DNA from: Plantactinospora soyae | Lineage (GTDB): Bacteria; Actinomycetota; Actinomycetes; Mycobacteriales; Micromonosporaceae | Reading direction: 5' to 3' | DNA length: 64,000 bases | NCBI RefSeq assembly: GCF_014874095.1 | Contig: NZ_JADBEB010000001.1 | Location: 62,001 to 126,000 of the forward strand | Shown: positions 1 through 8,538 of the stretch, one piece after another | Position numbering within the stretch: the stretch's first letter is position 1 | How the letters are laid out: each line of letters opens with the position of its first letter | Notes under the pieces: model-generated | Database searches by the model: none | What the model saw: only the letters and a program-made list of their open reading frames with translations | Told to the model about the DNA's origin: nothing | Made by a program: the position numbers and the translations under genes

Positions 1-387
<387 letters not shown>

Positions 388-474
388 CTATTCGTCGTGC
401 CGGTGATCAGCACCGTTCGGACCGACCTGCGATGACGTACGCGTACGCCCCACCAGAGGGCTCATCCCATTCGG

Positions 475-501
475 CTGGCACTCGCGCTAGGCGAGTGCTA
501 A
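475..501 (-). promoter_or_regulatory. CIRCE operator (HrcA site) of groEL
   Basis: Inverted repeat CTGGCACTC, nine-base spacer, GAGTGCTAA. This matches the consensus TTAGCACTC-N9-GAGTGCTAA except for two bases at the outer end of the left arm. It is the known binding site of the repressor HrcA. Confidence 0.93.
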
Positions 502-505
502 CTAC

Positions 506-534
506 GGTGTAGCACCCGCCGCCGGAGAGTGCAA
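506..534 (-). promoter_or_regulatory. Possible groEL promoter overlapping CIRCE
   Basis: On the minus strand TTGCAC (534-529) is followed after 17 bases by TACACC (511-506). Transcription would start close to the CIRCE edge, as is usual for HrcA-controlled promoters. The -10 match is poor. Confidence 0.4.
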
Positions 535-737
535 GAAAACGAAGATCATCCGTCCCGTCCTCCGCGCCCGGCGGCCCGTCGCCCCGGGGACCTGCCCCGA
601 TCGCGCCAGAAGTGCTATACATAGACGAAGCTCGATGAGACCGAGGTCGTGCCCACCGCCCCACCTGGATCGCACCCTCGGCCGGTACCTCGCGATCAGC
701 CCGGTACCTCGTGATCATCTGACCGGACAGGACGGCC

Positions 738-2645
738 ATGAAACAGACCACGCGCAGCGGCGCGATCCCTGTCGGGCTCGTGGCGATCCTGCTCGTCAGC
801 GCCGGCCCGGCCCACGCCCACAGCACCGGGTCACCGAACACCGGGGCTCGCACGACCGCGGCCCAGACCGCAGCGCGGGCAGCCGAGGCCGGCAGCACCG
901 CCCACGACACCCGGGGCGGTCCCCCGACGAGCGCGGCCGCGATCGTCCCGATCACGTTGACCGGCGCCAGTGCCACCAGCACCAGCAGCGACGTCACGAT
1001 CGTCGGCGGCGCCATCACGATCACCGCACCCGGCGAGTACGAGATCACCGGCACCCTTAACGACGGTTACCTGAACGTCGACACCCCGGACCCCGGGGTC
1101 GTACGGCTGATCCTCAACGGCGCGTCCCTCGCCAACTCCACCAACTCCCCGCTCCAGGTCGCCGACGCGGAGGAGGTCGTCGTCGTACTGGCCGACGGCT
1201 CCAGCAACCGGCTGTCGGACGCGACCCGGTACGTCTACCCCGACCCGGAGACGGACGAGCCGAACGCCGCCCTGTTCAGCAAGGTCGACCTGACCATCAC
1301 CGGAAACGGGTCCCTGGCCGTACGCGGTAACGCCAACGACGGCATCGCCAGCAAGGACGGCCTGGTCATCGACGCGGGCACGATCGTGGTGGACGCGGTC
1401 GACGACGGCATCCGGGGCAAGGACCAGCTGCGGGTCGACGGTGGCAACGTCACCGTGACGGCCGGCGGTGACGGCCTCAAGTCAGACGACACCGAAGCCC
1501 CCAACGGCGCGGTGTCGATCACGAACGGTTCGGTGCGGGTCGGCGCGGGCGACGACGCCATCCACGGCGAGAACGCGCTGGACATCTCGGGCGGCACCGT
1601 CACCGTCACCAACTCCTTCGAGGCCCTGGAGGCCCTGCGGGTCACGATCAGCGGCGGCACCGTCAACGTCACGGCGAGCGACGACGCGATCAACGCCGTC
1701 CAGGAGGGGATCGACGAGTTCGCCGTGGCCCCGAACGCCTCGATCGTGGTCAGCGGCGGCACCGTGCTGGTCAACTCCAGCATCGACGGCTTCGACTCCA
1801 ACGGCTCGGTCACGTTCTCCGGCGGAACCGTCGTGGTCAACGGCCCGGTCAGCGGCAGTCCCGGTGAGGGTGCGATCGACTCCAACGGCCCGGTCCGGTT
1901 CAACGGCGGCACCGTCTTCGCCGCCGGTTCGACGTCGATGGCGGTGATGTCCGTGCCGCCGACCTCCGGCCAGGGCTGGGCCGCCCCCAGATTCAGTGCC
2001 AACCAGAGCGCCAACTCGATAGTCCATCTCGTCTCCAACGGCCAGGTACTCGTCTCGTACCGGGCACCGAAGGCGTTCCGGGAGATGGTCTTCTCCTCGA
2101 ACCGGGTCACCAACGGCCAGAGCTACGAGGTCTACCGGGGCGGCAGCATCAGCGGAACGATCCTCGGTGGCATGTCGACCAGCGGCAGCATCTCCGGCGC
2201 GACCCGGGTCATGACCGTCCAGGCCGGTACGTACAGCGGCGGCCTGGTCGGCTGGCCTCCGCCGACCGGTGGCCCCACGCCGCCGCCGACCGGCCCGACC
2301 TCACCCCCGCCCACCGGACCTGCGCCCACCGGCGCACCGGCCCGGGGCTGTACGGCGACGTACACGGTCACCAGCCAGTGGTCCGGAGGCTTCCAGGGCG
2401 ACGTCAGGATCGTGGCCGGCTCGTCGGCAATCAGCGGCTGGCGGGTGACCTGGACGTTCGCCAACGGTCAGACCGTCAGCCAGACCTGGAACGCGACCCT
2501 GACCACCAGCGGCTCGACGGTGACCGCCGGCAACGTGTCCCACAACGGCACGCTCGGCGCCGGCGCCAGCACCACCTTCGGCTTCCTCGGATCGTGGAAC
2601 GGCACCAACACCGCACCCACCACCCTGACCTGCACCGCGTCCTGA
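738..2645 (+). CDS. Secreted beta-helix carbohydrate-binding protein (Cthe_2159/DUF4353-like) with C-terminal CBM2
   Basis: 635 residues. A signal peptide covers about residues 1-28 (cut near AGPAHA). Residues 70-330 hold repeated GGT(V/I)-x-V and DDGI/DDAI turns typical of the right-handed beta-helix family named after Clostridium thermocellum Cthe_2159, which binds pectate-type polymers. A Pro/Thr/Gly linker (about 505-536) leads to a C-terminal CBM2 module of about 100 residues with two cysteines, starting RGCTATYTV and including GWRVTWTF. The protein is therefore exported and probably binds plant cell wall, with CBM2 adding cellulose affinity. No glycosidase catalytic domain is evident; a lyase role cannot be excluded. 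Confidence 0.85.
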   Translation: MKQTTRSGAIPVGLVAILLVSAGPAHAHSTGSPNTGARTTAAQTAARAAEAGSTAHDTRGGPPTSAAAIVPITLTGASATSTSSDVTIVGGAITITAPGEYEITGTLNDGYLNVDTPDPGVVRLILNGASLANSTNSPLQVADAEEVVVVLADGSSNRLSDATRYVYPDPETDEPNAALFSKVDLTITGNGSLAVRGNANDGIASKDGLVIDAGTIVVDAVDDGIRGKDQLRVDGGNVTVTAGGDGLKSDDTEAPNGAVSITNGSVRVGAGDDAIHGENALDISGGTVTVTNSFEALEALRVTISGGTVNVTASDDAINAVQEGIDEFAVAPNASIVVSGGTVLVNSSIDGFDSNGSVTFSGGTVVVNGPVSGSPGEGAIDSNGPVRFNGGTVFAAGSTSMAVMSVPPTSGQGWAAPRFSANQSANSIVHLVSNGQVLVSYRAPKAFREMVFSSNRVTNGQSYEVYRGGSISGTILGGMSTSGSISGATRVMTVQAGTYSGGLVGWPPPTGGPTPPPTGPTSPPPTGPAPTGAPARGCTATYTVTSQWSGGFQGDVRIVAGSSAISGWRVTWTFANGQTVSQTWNATLTTSGSTVTAGNVSHNGTLGAGASTTFGFLGSWNGTNTAPTTLTCTAS

Positions 2646-2726
2646 CGGACGCCCAGGTACGGCTTGACCAGCCGCCCTGGAGCTGATCGCGCGCCGGACC
2701 GCGTAGCCGCGGTCACCGGCGCACGG

Positions 2727-4373
2727 TCAGTGTCGCCCGCGCCGGGTTCCGACCCGGCTTCCGGAGGAGAAGGCCGCCGCGCCACGGGATGCCGCCGGGG
2801 CTTCGCCGCCTGCGCCGCCCTGGCCGCCCGAACGACCCGACGCGCCGCCGGCACCCGACGAGGCGGTTCCACGCCCGCCGCGTCCGCCACGGCCGCCCGC
2901 CGCCGCGGTCGCGGTACGCCGCTCGCCGGTCGCGGCACGCCGGTCACCGGTCGCCGCGTGACGCTCGCCGGTCGTGCCGCCACGACCCCCGGTCGTGGAC
3001 CGCCGGCCACCGGCGGCGCGACCCGTCCCGGCGCGGCCACGCCCGTCGGTCGCGGGCGGCGTCGTCAACACCGGAGGTGCGGTGAAGGTGCGCTCGCCCG
3101 GAGCGAGTTCGGCGAGCAGCGAGTCACCGGGGCGCAACGGAGTGATCTTCGGGTTGATCCCCGCCTGCCTGGTCAGATCGCGTACGTCGGCCACCTGGTC
3201 GTCGGTCATCAGGGTGACGACGATGCCACTCGCGCCGGCCCGCGCGGTCCGCCCCGACCGGTGCAGGTAGGCCTTGTGCTCGGCCGGTGGGTCGGCGTGG
3301 ATCACCAGCGCCACGTCGTCGACGTGGATTCCCCGTGCGGCGATGTCGGTCGCGACCAGCGTGCCGGCGTGACCGGACGAGAACGCCGCCAGGTTCCGGG
3401 TCCGGACGTTCTGCGCCAGGTTGCCGTGCAGTTCGACCGCGGGTACGCCGGAGGCGACCAGTTGGCTGGTCAGCTTCTTCGCACCCCGCTTGGTACGGGT
3501 GAACACCAGCGCCCGGCCGGGGGCGGCGGCCAGGTCGATCAGCACCGGCAGCCGGTCGTCGGGGCGTACCCGGAGCACGTGGTGGGTCATCGCGGCGGGC
3601 GGGGACGCCGCCGAGTCGACGCTGTGCGTGACCGGCTTGCTGAGGTAGCGACGTACCAGGACGTCGACACCGGAGTCGAGGGTCGCCGAGAAGAGCAGCC
3701 GCTGGGAGTCGGCCGGGGTCCGGTCGAGCAGCCGCTTGACCACGGGCAGGAAGCCCAGGTCGGCCATGTGGTCGGCCTCGTCGAGCACCGTGATCTCGAT
3801 CGCGTCGAGCACGGCGTGGCCGGTCGACACGTGGTCGGCGAGCCGCCCCGGGCAGGCGATCAGGATGTCGACCCCGGCCCGCAGCGCGCTCACCTGTGGC
3901 CGGGCGCTCACCCCGCCGAAGACGGTCAGGGTACGCAGGGACAGCTCGGCGGCCAGCGGCGCGATCGTCGCCTCGATCTGGGTGGCCAGTTCCCGGGTGG
4001 GCGCCAGGATCAGCGCGCGCGGCCGACCGGGTCGGCGCGACGTCGGCGGGGTGGCCGCGAGCCGGGCGAGCACCGGAAGGGCGAACGCGTACGTCTTGCC
4101 CGAGCCGGTCCGGCCACGGCCGAGCAGGTCACGCCCGGCCAGCGCGTCCGGGAGCGTCGCGGCCTGGATCGGGAACGGCGCGTTGATGCCGACCCGGCCG
4201 AGCGCGGCGACGAGCGCGGCGGGTACGCCGAGATCGGCGAAACTGGCCACCGTCTGGTCCCCGGCCGCAGCCTGGTCCCCGGCCACCGGCTGGGTGGCGG
4301 AACCGTTCACCGGCGCGGTGGCGGAAGTGGTGGATGGGACAGAAGTCGTCTTGCGGGGGCGGCGTGCCGCCAT
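2727..4373 (-). CDS. DEAD-box ATP-dependent RNA helicase with Gly/Arg-rich tail
   Basis: 548 residues, start at ATG 4373. Helicase core in order: FADLGVP Q-motif region (about 43), Walker A GRTGSGKT (about 95), TPTREL motif Ia (about 135), DEAD (about 197), SAT motif III (about 230) and HRSGRTARAG motif VI (about 371). These mark a superfamily 2 RNA helicase that unwinds RNA duplexes with ATP. The N terminus is Thr/Ala/Val-rich. The last 110 residues are a low-complexity GGRGG tail, commonly an unstructured RNA-binding extension. Long open frames on the opposite strand here are GC-bias shadows. Confidence 0.95.
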   Translation of the reverse strand: MAARRPRKTTSVPSTTSATAPVNGSATQPVAGDQAAAGDQTVASFADLGVPAALVAALGRVGINAPFPIQAATLPDALAGRDLLGRGRTGSGKTYAFALPVLARLAATPPTSRRPGRPRALILAPTRELATQIEATIAPLAAELSLRTLTVFGGVSARPQVSALRAGVDILIACPGRLADHVSTGHAVLDAIEITVLDEADHMADLGFLPVVKRLLDRTPADSQRLLFSATLDSGVDVLVRRYLSKPVTHSVDSAASPPAAMTHHVLRVRPDDRLPVLIDLAAAPGRALVFTRTKRGAKKLTSQLVASGVPAVELHGNLAQNVRTRNLAAFSSGHAGTLVATDIAARGIHVDDVALVIHADPPAEHKAYLHRSGRTARAGASGIVVTLMTDDQVADVRDLTRQAGINPKITPLRPGDSLLAELAPGERTFTAPPVLTTPPATDGRGRAGTGRAAGGRRSTTGGRGGTTGERHAATGDRRAATGERRTATAAAGGRGGRGGRGTASSGAGGASGRSGGQGGAGGEAPAASRGAAAFSSGSRVGTRRGRH

Positions 4374-4635
4374 CGGGTCTCCGAACCTGGAAGGGGTCGG
4401 TCCGTATCCGGCGCTGACCGTTCGGTCGCGGGCGCGGGGAGGCCGACATCAAACGCAGGCCGTGACCGGAGCCAGGGGCTGCGGAACCAAGTCTACCCGC
4501 ACCCGATCTCCGCCCGTGCACCATAGTCAACCAACGGTTCGGGGTACGCTGGCGGCGCGATCGGAACCGAGGGTGTCCCGGCCACGGCCGGATCCAGCCC
4601 GGTCGCTTTCCGCCCCCGTTCGCGTCTGCCGGAGG

Positions 4636-4857
4636 GTGAGCGGCGCATCCGCGCAAATCCCTGAAGCAGACGCAGCCCTGGAGCAGATCTTGACCCATGT
4701 CACGGCGCCGCACTCGAACCTCTTCGTCGACCCTTCGAAGGTGGACCCGAACGAGGAAGAGCGGCCGACCACCGACGTGAGCCGGGCCGCCATGAGCCGA
4801 CTCCGTACCCCGTTCGAGGTCGACAACACCGACCGGGAGACCCAACGGGGCGAATAG
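4636..4857 (+). CDS. Small hypothetical acidic protein
   Basis: 73 residues if translation begins at GTG 4636; TTG 4690 would give a shorter form. The product is hydrophilic and acidic, with no membrane segment or Cys motif. The second half (VDPNEEERPTTDVSRAAMSRL and onward) has good G/C third positions, which suggests real coding. A GGAGG lies immediately before the GTG, closer than normal, so the start is uncertain. I do not recognise the family. The stretch 4374-4635 before it shows nothing clear. Confidence 0.42.
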   Translation: MSGASAQIPEADAALEQILTHVTAPHSNLFVDPSKVDPNEEERPTTDVSRAAMSRLRTPFEVDNTDRETQRGE

Positions 4858-5032
4858 CGCCCACCGGTAGCCCTTTCCGGCGCCTGCCGACGGCGGCGCC
4901 GATCCGGCTCGGCCCGGCGGCCGGAGCAGCAGCACGAGCCGCCGGGCCCCGGTACGCGTACCTCGACCGGAGCCGGTCGGCCTACGGCAGGCGCACCTCG
5001 GCCGGGACCGATCAGCGAGGTCAGGTTGGCCG

Positions 5033-5110
5033 GAGGAGTCCCTGCTGCTCGTAGTAGCACAGCGACCGCTCGCTGACCCCGGTCCGCCGGGAGAACTCCC
5101 CGATCCGCAT
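5033..5110 (-). pseudogene. Broken MerR-family regulator (N-terminal HTH only)
   Basis: From ATG 5110 the frame reads MRIGEFSRRTGVSERSLCYY and then EQQGLLRPT before a stop. This is the start of a MerR DNA-binding domain (helix-turn-helix and the tyrosines before the wing). Only 25 codons remain of a usual 110 or more, and no downstream frame restores a MerR effector domain. The remnant is divergent from the reductase gene at 5170 and shares its operator-like palindrome, so it once probably controlled that gene. Confidence 0.8.
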
Positions 5111-5137
5111 CTGACCTCCGAAATGACAAGCTGGCTC

Positions 5138-5151
5138 TGACACCGGTGTCA
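5138..5151. promoter_or_regulatory. Perfect 14-bp palindrome, likely MerR operator
   Basis: TGACACCGGTGTCA lies between the divergent merR remnant and the reductase gene. On the minus strand TTGACA (5152-5147) overlaps it and is followed 19 bases later by GTCATT. The 19-bp spacer is characteristic of MerR-regulated promoters. Confidence 0.55.
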
Positions 5152-5169
5152 AGGTCTAACTTAGCCGGC

Positions 5170-6072
5170 ATGACGACGCGATCGATCAAGGGCGATCCGG
5201 CCCCCGTGACGGTGCTCGGCCTGGGCCCGATGGGGCAGGCGCTGGCCGCCGCCTTCCTGGCCGGCGGACACGACACGACGGTGTGGAACCGGACCGCCGC
5301 CCGAGCCGAGATTCTCGCCACCCGTGGCGCGACGGCCGCGGCGACCCCGGCCGACGCGGCCGGCGCCAGCCCGCTGGTGGTCGTCTGCGTCCGCGACTAC
5401 GCCGCCGTACGCGCGATCCTGGCCGACGCCGGAGACGCACTGAAGGGTCGAACCCTGGTCAACCTCACCGCCGACGCCCCGGACCGGGCTCGCGAGTTGG
5501 CGGACTGGGCCGCCGAACGGGGTGTCGACTACCTGGACGGGTCCATCATGAGTCCGGTCGAGACGATCGGCGGTCCCCAGGCGGTGGTGCTGTACAGCGG
5601 GCCGGAGCCGGTCTACCAGGCGCACCGGTCGAGCCTGGCGAGCCTCGGCGGCACCCCCAGCTACCTCGGCGCGGACCCCGGGCGGGCGGCGGCGTACGAC
5701 GTGGCCCTGCTCGATCTCTTCTGGACCACCATGAGCGGCTACGCGCACGCCCTGGCGCTGGCCCGTACCCAGGGGATCGCGGCGCGGGATCTCGCGCCGT
5801 ACGCCCTCGGGATCGTGGGGCTGATGGGCGGAATCATCCCCGAGTTCGCGGCCGAAGTGGACGAGAGCCGCCATCCCGGGGACGACGCCACGCTCGTCTC
5901 GGCCGTCGCCGGAATGGACCACGTCATCCACGCCGCGCGGGCCCAGCGCCTCGACGTCGGCGTGCTGGCCGCCGCCCGCGCGGTGGCCGGCCGGGCCCTC
6001 GCCGAGGGGTACGGCGAGGATTCCTTCTCCCGCCTCACCGACGTACTGCTCCGGTCGGCCGCCCACCGGTGA
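5170..6072 (+). CDS. NAD(P)-binding imine-reductase-like oxidoreductase
   Basis: 300 residues from ATG 5170; the upstream in-frame GTG 5146 lies inside the palindrome and is less likely. The Rossmann signature VLGLGPMGQAL near residue 15 and NRT after the second strand indicate NADP(H) preference. The second half is all-helical, with YDVALLDLFW forming the dimer interface. This is the 6-phosphogluconate-dehydrogenase-like / 3-hydroxyisobutyrate-dehydrogenase-like fold, closest in overall pattern to actinobacterial imine reductases that reduce cyclic imines. The natural substrate is unknown. It sits beside a merR remnant, so it was probably inducible. Confidence 0.82.
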   Translation: MTTRSIKGDPAPVTVLGLGPMGQALAAAFLAGGHDTTVWNRTAARAEILATRGATAAATPADAAGASPLVVVCVRDYAAVRAILADAGDALKGRTLVNLTADAPDRARELADWAAERGVDYLDGSIMSPVETIGGPQAVVLYSGPEPVYQAHRSSLASLGGTPSYLGADPGRAAAYDVALLDLFWTTMSGYAHALALARTQGIAARDLAPYALGIVGLMGGIIPEFAAEVDESRHPGDDATLVSAVAGMDHVIHAARAQRLDVGVLAAARAVAGRALAEGYGEDSFSRLTDVLLRSAAHR

Positions 6073-6151
6073 GCCGCCGGACGCGTCACCGGTGAGAGGT
6101 AGCCGTCGATGCGCATCGTGTTCGGTCGATGACAGGGCTACGCTGCCGTTC

Positions 6152-6622
6152 GTGACGGCTTCCGAGATGCCTCCCGTGGCCACCCCGAACGTCGCCGCCG
6201 GTGCCCTCTTCTTCGACGCCGAGGGCCGCGTGCTCCTCGTACGTCCCGCGTACCGGGAGCACTGGGACATCCCCGGCGGCTGCGCCGAGCCCGGCGAGTC
6301 GCCACGCGCCGCCTGCGTACGGGAGATCCAGGAGGAACTCGGCCTCACCGTCGACGTCGGCCCGATCCTGGTGGTCGACTGGGCGCCCGACGACGACAAG
6401 GAGGACTGGCTGCTCTTCGTCTTCGACGCGGGACCGCTCGACGGCGACAGTCAACGCCGGATCGCGTTCGTCGACGGCGAGATCACCGAATGGCGTTTCG
6501 TCGCCGCCGAGGACCTCGACGCGTACGGGCCCGGCCGGCTCGTCCGCCGGATTCTCACCGCCGTGGCGGCGAAGACCGGGGAGCGGTGCGCCTACGCCGA
6601 AAATGGAACAGCACCGGTCTGA
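6152..6622 (+). CDS. Nudix hydrolase
   Basis: About 156 residues from GTG 6152; ATG 6167 is an equally possible start five codons later. The Nudix box GX5EX7REUXEEXGU is intact as GGCAEPGESPRAACVREIQ followed by EELGL, so the Mg-dependent hydrolysis of nucleoside-diphosphate-linked compounds is plausible. The N-terminal strand VAAGALFFDAEGRVLLV is typical. Substrate cannot be predicted. The GNAT gene follows 23 bp downstream on the same strand, so the two may be co-transcribed. Confidence 0.92.
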   Translation: MTASEMPPVATPNVAAGALFFDAEGRVLLVRPAYREHWDIPGGCAEPGESPRAACVREIQEELGLTVDVGPILVVDWAPDDDKEDWLLFVFDAGPLDGDSQRRIAFVDGEITEWRFVAAEDLDAYGPGRLVRRILTAVAAKTGERCAYAENGTAPV

Positions 6623-6645
6623 ATCCCGGCGGTAGGGTGCCGGCC

Positions 6646-7122
6646 ATGCCGCTGCCACTCCGTCTGGAGAAGATCACCCCGGGCAATGTCCTCGCCGCAT
6701 GCCAACTCAGGATCCGGCCCGAACAGGAAGGGCTGGCCGCTCCGGTCGCGCAGTCACTGGCCGAGGCGTACGCACAACCCGAGATCGCCTGGCCCCGGCT
6801 GATCGTCGACGGAGAAGAACCCGTCGGCTTCGTCATGGGATTCTTCATGGTCCGCCTCGATCCGGACGATCCGGCGGACCGGCTCCGCTCCGGGATCTGG
6901 CGACTGAACATCGCCGCCGACAAGCAGGGCCGGGGGTACGGCCGCTTCGCCGTACTGGCCGTGTCCGAGGAGATCCGGCGGCGTGGTCAGAGCCGTGCCA
7001 CGGTGACCTGGGTCCCCGGTGAGCATGGGCCCGAACGGTTCTACCTGCGGCTCGGCTTCCGGTTGACCGGAGAGCAGATCGGCGACGAGGTCGTCGGCGA
7101 GCTGGACCTGCCCGAAGCCTGA
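6646..7122 (+). CDS. GNAT family N-acetyltransferase
   Basis: 158 residues from ATG 6646. The acetyl-CoA pyrophosphate loop is seen as NIAADKQGRGYGRF (Q/R-x-x-G-x-G/A), followed by ALAVSEEIRRRG and a late strand FYLRLGFRLTGE, the usual C-terminal GNAT motif B. It should acetylate an amine on an unidentified small molecule or protein. It follows the Nudix gene closely on the same strand. Confidence 0.9.
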   Translation: MPLPLRLEKITPGNVLAACQLRIRPEQEGLAAPVAQSLAEAYAQPEIAWPRLIVDGEEPVGFVMGFFMVRLDPDDPADRLRSGIWRLNIAADKQGRGYGRFAVLAVSEEIRRRGQSRATVTWVPGEHGPERFYLRLGFRLTGEQIGDEVVGELDLPEA

Positions 7123-7381
7123 GCGTATTCGTCGTTGGCCTGCTGTCACACCCGTTCCGGTGACGTCTCGCCGGCCGCCGCGCACTCACCCGGCCCGGGC
7201 CCTCGCCGGCAGATCAGAAGTTGAGTGCCTACGGTCACAGGAGCGATGGACGGTGGCCGGGTCACCCAGGCGCTACCCTCCGGCCACGGACCACCGGCGC
7301 GACGCCGGGCCACCCCACCGGGCTGCGCGTCGGGCCGGTCACCAGGCGTGACGCCCAGCCGCGAAACGAAAGGAACGGGCC

Positions 7382-8353
7382 ATGCTTGTCGACTGGCCAC
7401 TGGACCGGTTGCGCGACTACCTGCCCGATCGGGACGAGCCAACCGACTTCGACGACTTCTGGGCCGACACGCTGCACCAGGCACGGGACGCCGGCAGTGC
7501 CGCCGAGTTCACCCCGTACGACGCCGGGTTGTCCACAGTAGACGTGTTCGACGTCACGTTCTCCGGATTCGCCGGTCAACCCGTACGCGGCTGGTTCCTG
7601 CTCCCCCGGCACAGCACCGGCCCACTGCCCTGCGTCGTCGACTACATCGGGTACGGCGGCGGGCGCGGCCTCCCGCACGAGTGGCTGACCTGGAGCGCCG
7701 CCGGCTACGCCCATCTAGTGATGGACACCCGGGGCCAGGGCAGCAACGGTTACCTGGTCGGCGACACCCCCGATCCGGATCCCGTCGGCCTGCCCCAGAC
7801 CCCCGGCTTCATGACCCGCGGGCTCACCCACCCCCGGGCGTACTACTACCGGCGGGTCTTCACCGACGCCGTCCGGGCCGTGGACACCGCCCGGGCCCAT
7901 CCCCGGGTCGATCCGGACCGGGTGGTGGTGGCCGGTACCAGCCAGGGCGGCGGGATCAGCATCGCCGTCGCCGGCCTGGTCGACGGGCTCGCGGCGGTAC
8001 TGCCCAACGTGCCGTTCCTCTGCCACTACCGGCGGGCCACCGAGATCACCGACGCGCTGCCGTACCAGGAACTGGTGACGTACCTGAAGACGCACCGGGG
8101 CGATGTCGAGCAGGCGTTCCGGACGCTGAGCTACTTCGACGGGGTGAACTTCGCCAGCCGGGCCACCGCCCCGGCACTCTTCTCCGTCGCCCTGATGGAC
8201 GCCGTCTGCCCGCCGTCGACGGTCTTCGCCGCGTACAACCACTATGCGGTGGAGCAGAAGGAGATCACGGTGTGGCCGTACAACGGTCACGAGGGTGGCG
8301 CGGGATTCCAGTTCCCCCGGCAGGTCGAACTGCTCCGCCAACTGTTCGGCTGA
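7382..8353 (+). CDS. Acetylxylan esterase / cephalosporin-C deacetylase family (AXE1, CE7)
   Basis: 323 residues from ATG 7382, with GAAAGGAACGGG just upstream as ribosome-binding site. The nucleophile elbow GTSQGGG (about residue 183) and the RGQGSNG motif before it are CE7 hallmarks. Asp in ALMDAVCPP and His in NGHEGGAG complete the triad. No signal peptide, so it is cytosolic and likely deacetylates imported acetylated xylo-oligosaccharides or similar esters. Length matches the family (about 320). The preceding 259 bp contain no gene I can support. Confidence 0.94.
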   Translation: MLVDWPLDRLRDYLPDRDEPTDFDDFWADTLHQARDAGSAAEFTPYDAGLSTVDVFDVTFSGFAGQPVRGWFLLPRHSTGPLPCVVDYIGYGGGRGLPHEWLTWSAAGYAHLVMDTRGQGSNGYLVGDTPDPDPVGLPQTPGFMTRGLTHPRAYYYRRVFTDAVRAVDTARAHPRVDPDRVVVAGTSQGGGISIAVAGLVDGLAAVLPNVPFLCHYRRATEITDALPYQELVTYLKTHRGDVEQAFRTLSYFDGVNFASRATAPALFSVALMDAVCPPSTVFAAYNHYAVEQKEITVWPYNGHEGGAGFQFPRQVELLRQLFG

Positions 8354-8538
8354 CCCGGCGTACGTCGGCCGCCGCCGGCCCTGTCGGCGGCGGCCGGGCA
8401 GCGGCGGCGGCGCCCGGACGGCGGCGGCCGGGCCGCACTCCGGGTCAGGGGTCGAGCCGGACTGTCAGATCCACGTCCGCCACTTCCCTCCGACCCCGGC
8501 TACGGAAACGATGGTCCAGAAGTCACGAAAGGGATTCC

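Noticed and set aside
2664-4526. Long plus-strand open frame opposite the helicase gene
   Set aside because: Arg/Gly/His-rich translation with no domain; a typical shadow of a high-GC coding strand. The same applies to other long antisense frames opposite the EF-G, S8, kinase and GH127 genes.
7225-8538. In-frame upstream extension of the cytosolic subtilisin
   Set aside because: It overlaps the esterase gene, is Arg/Pro-rich without pattern, and the good start is ATG 8539.
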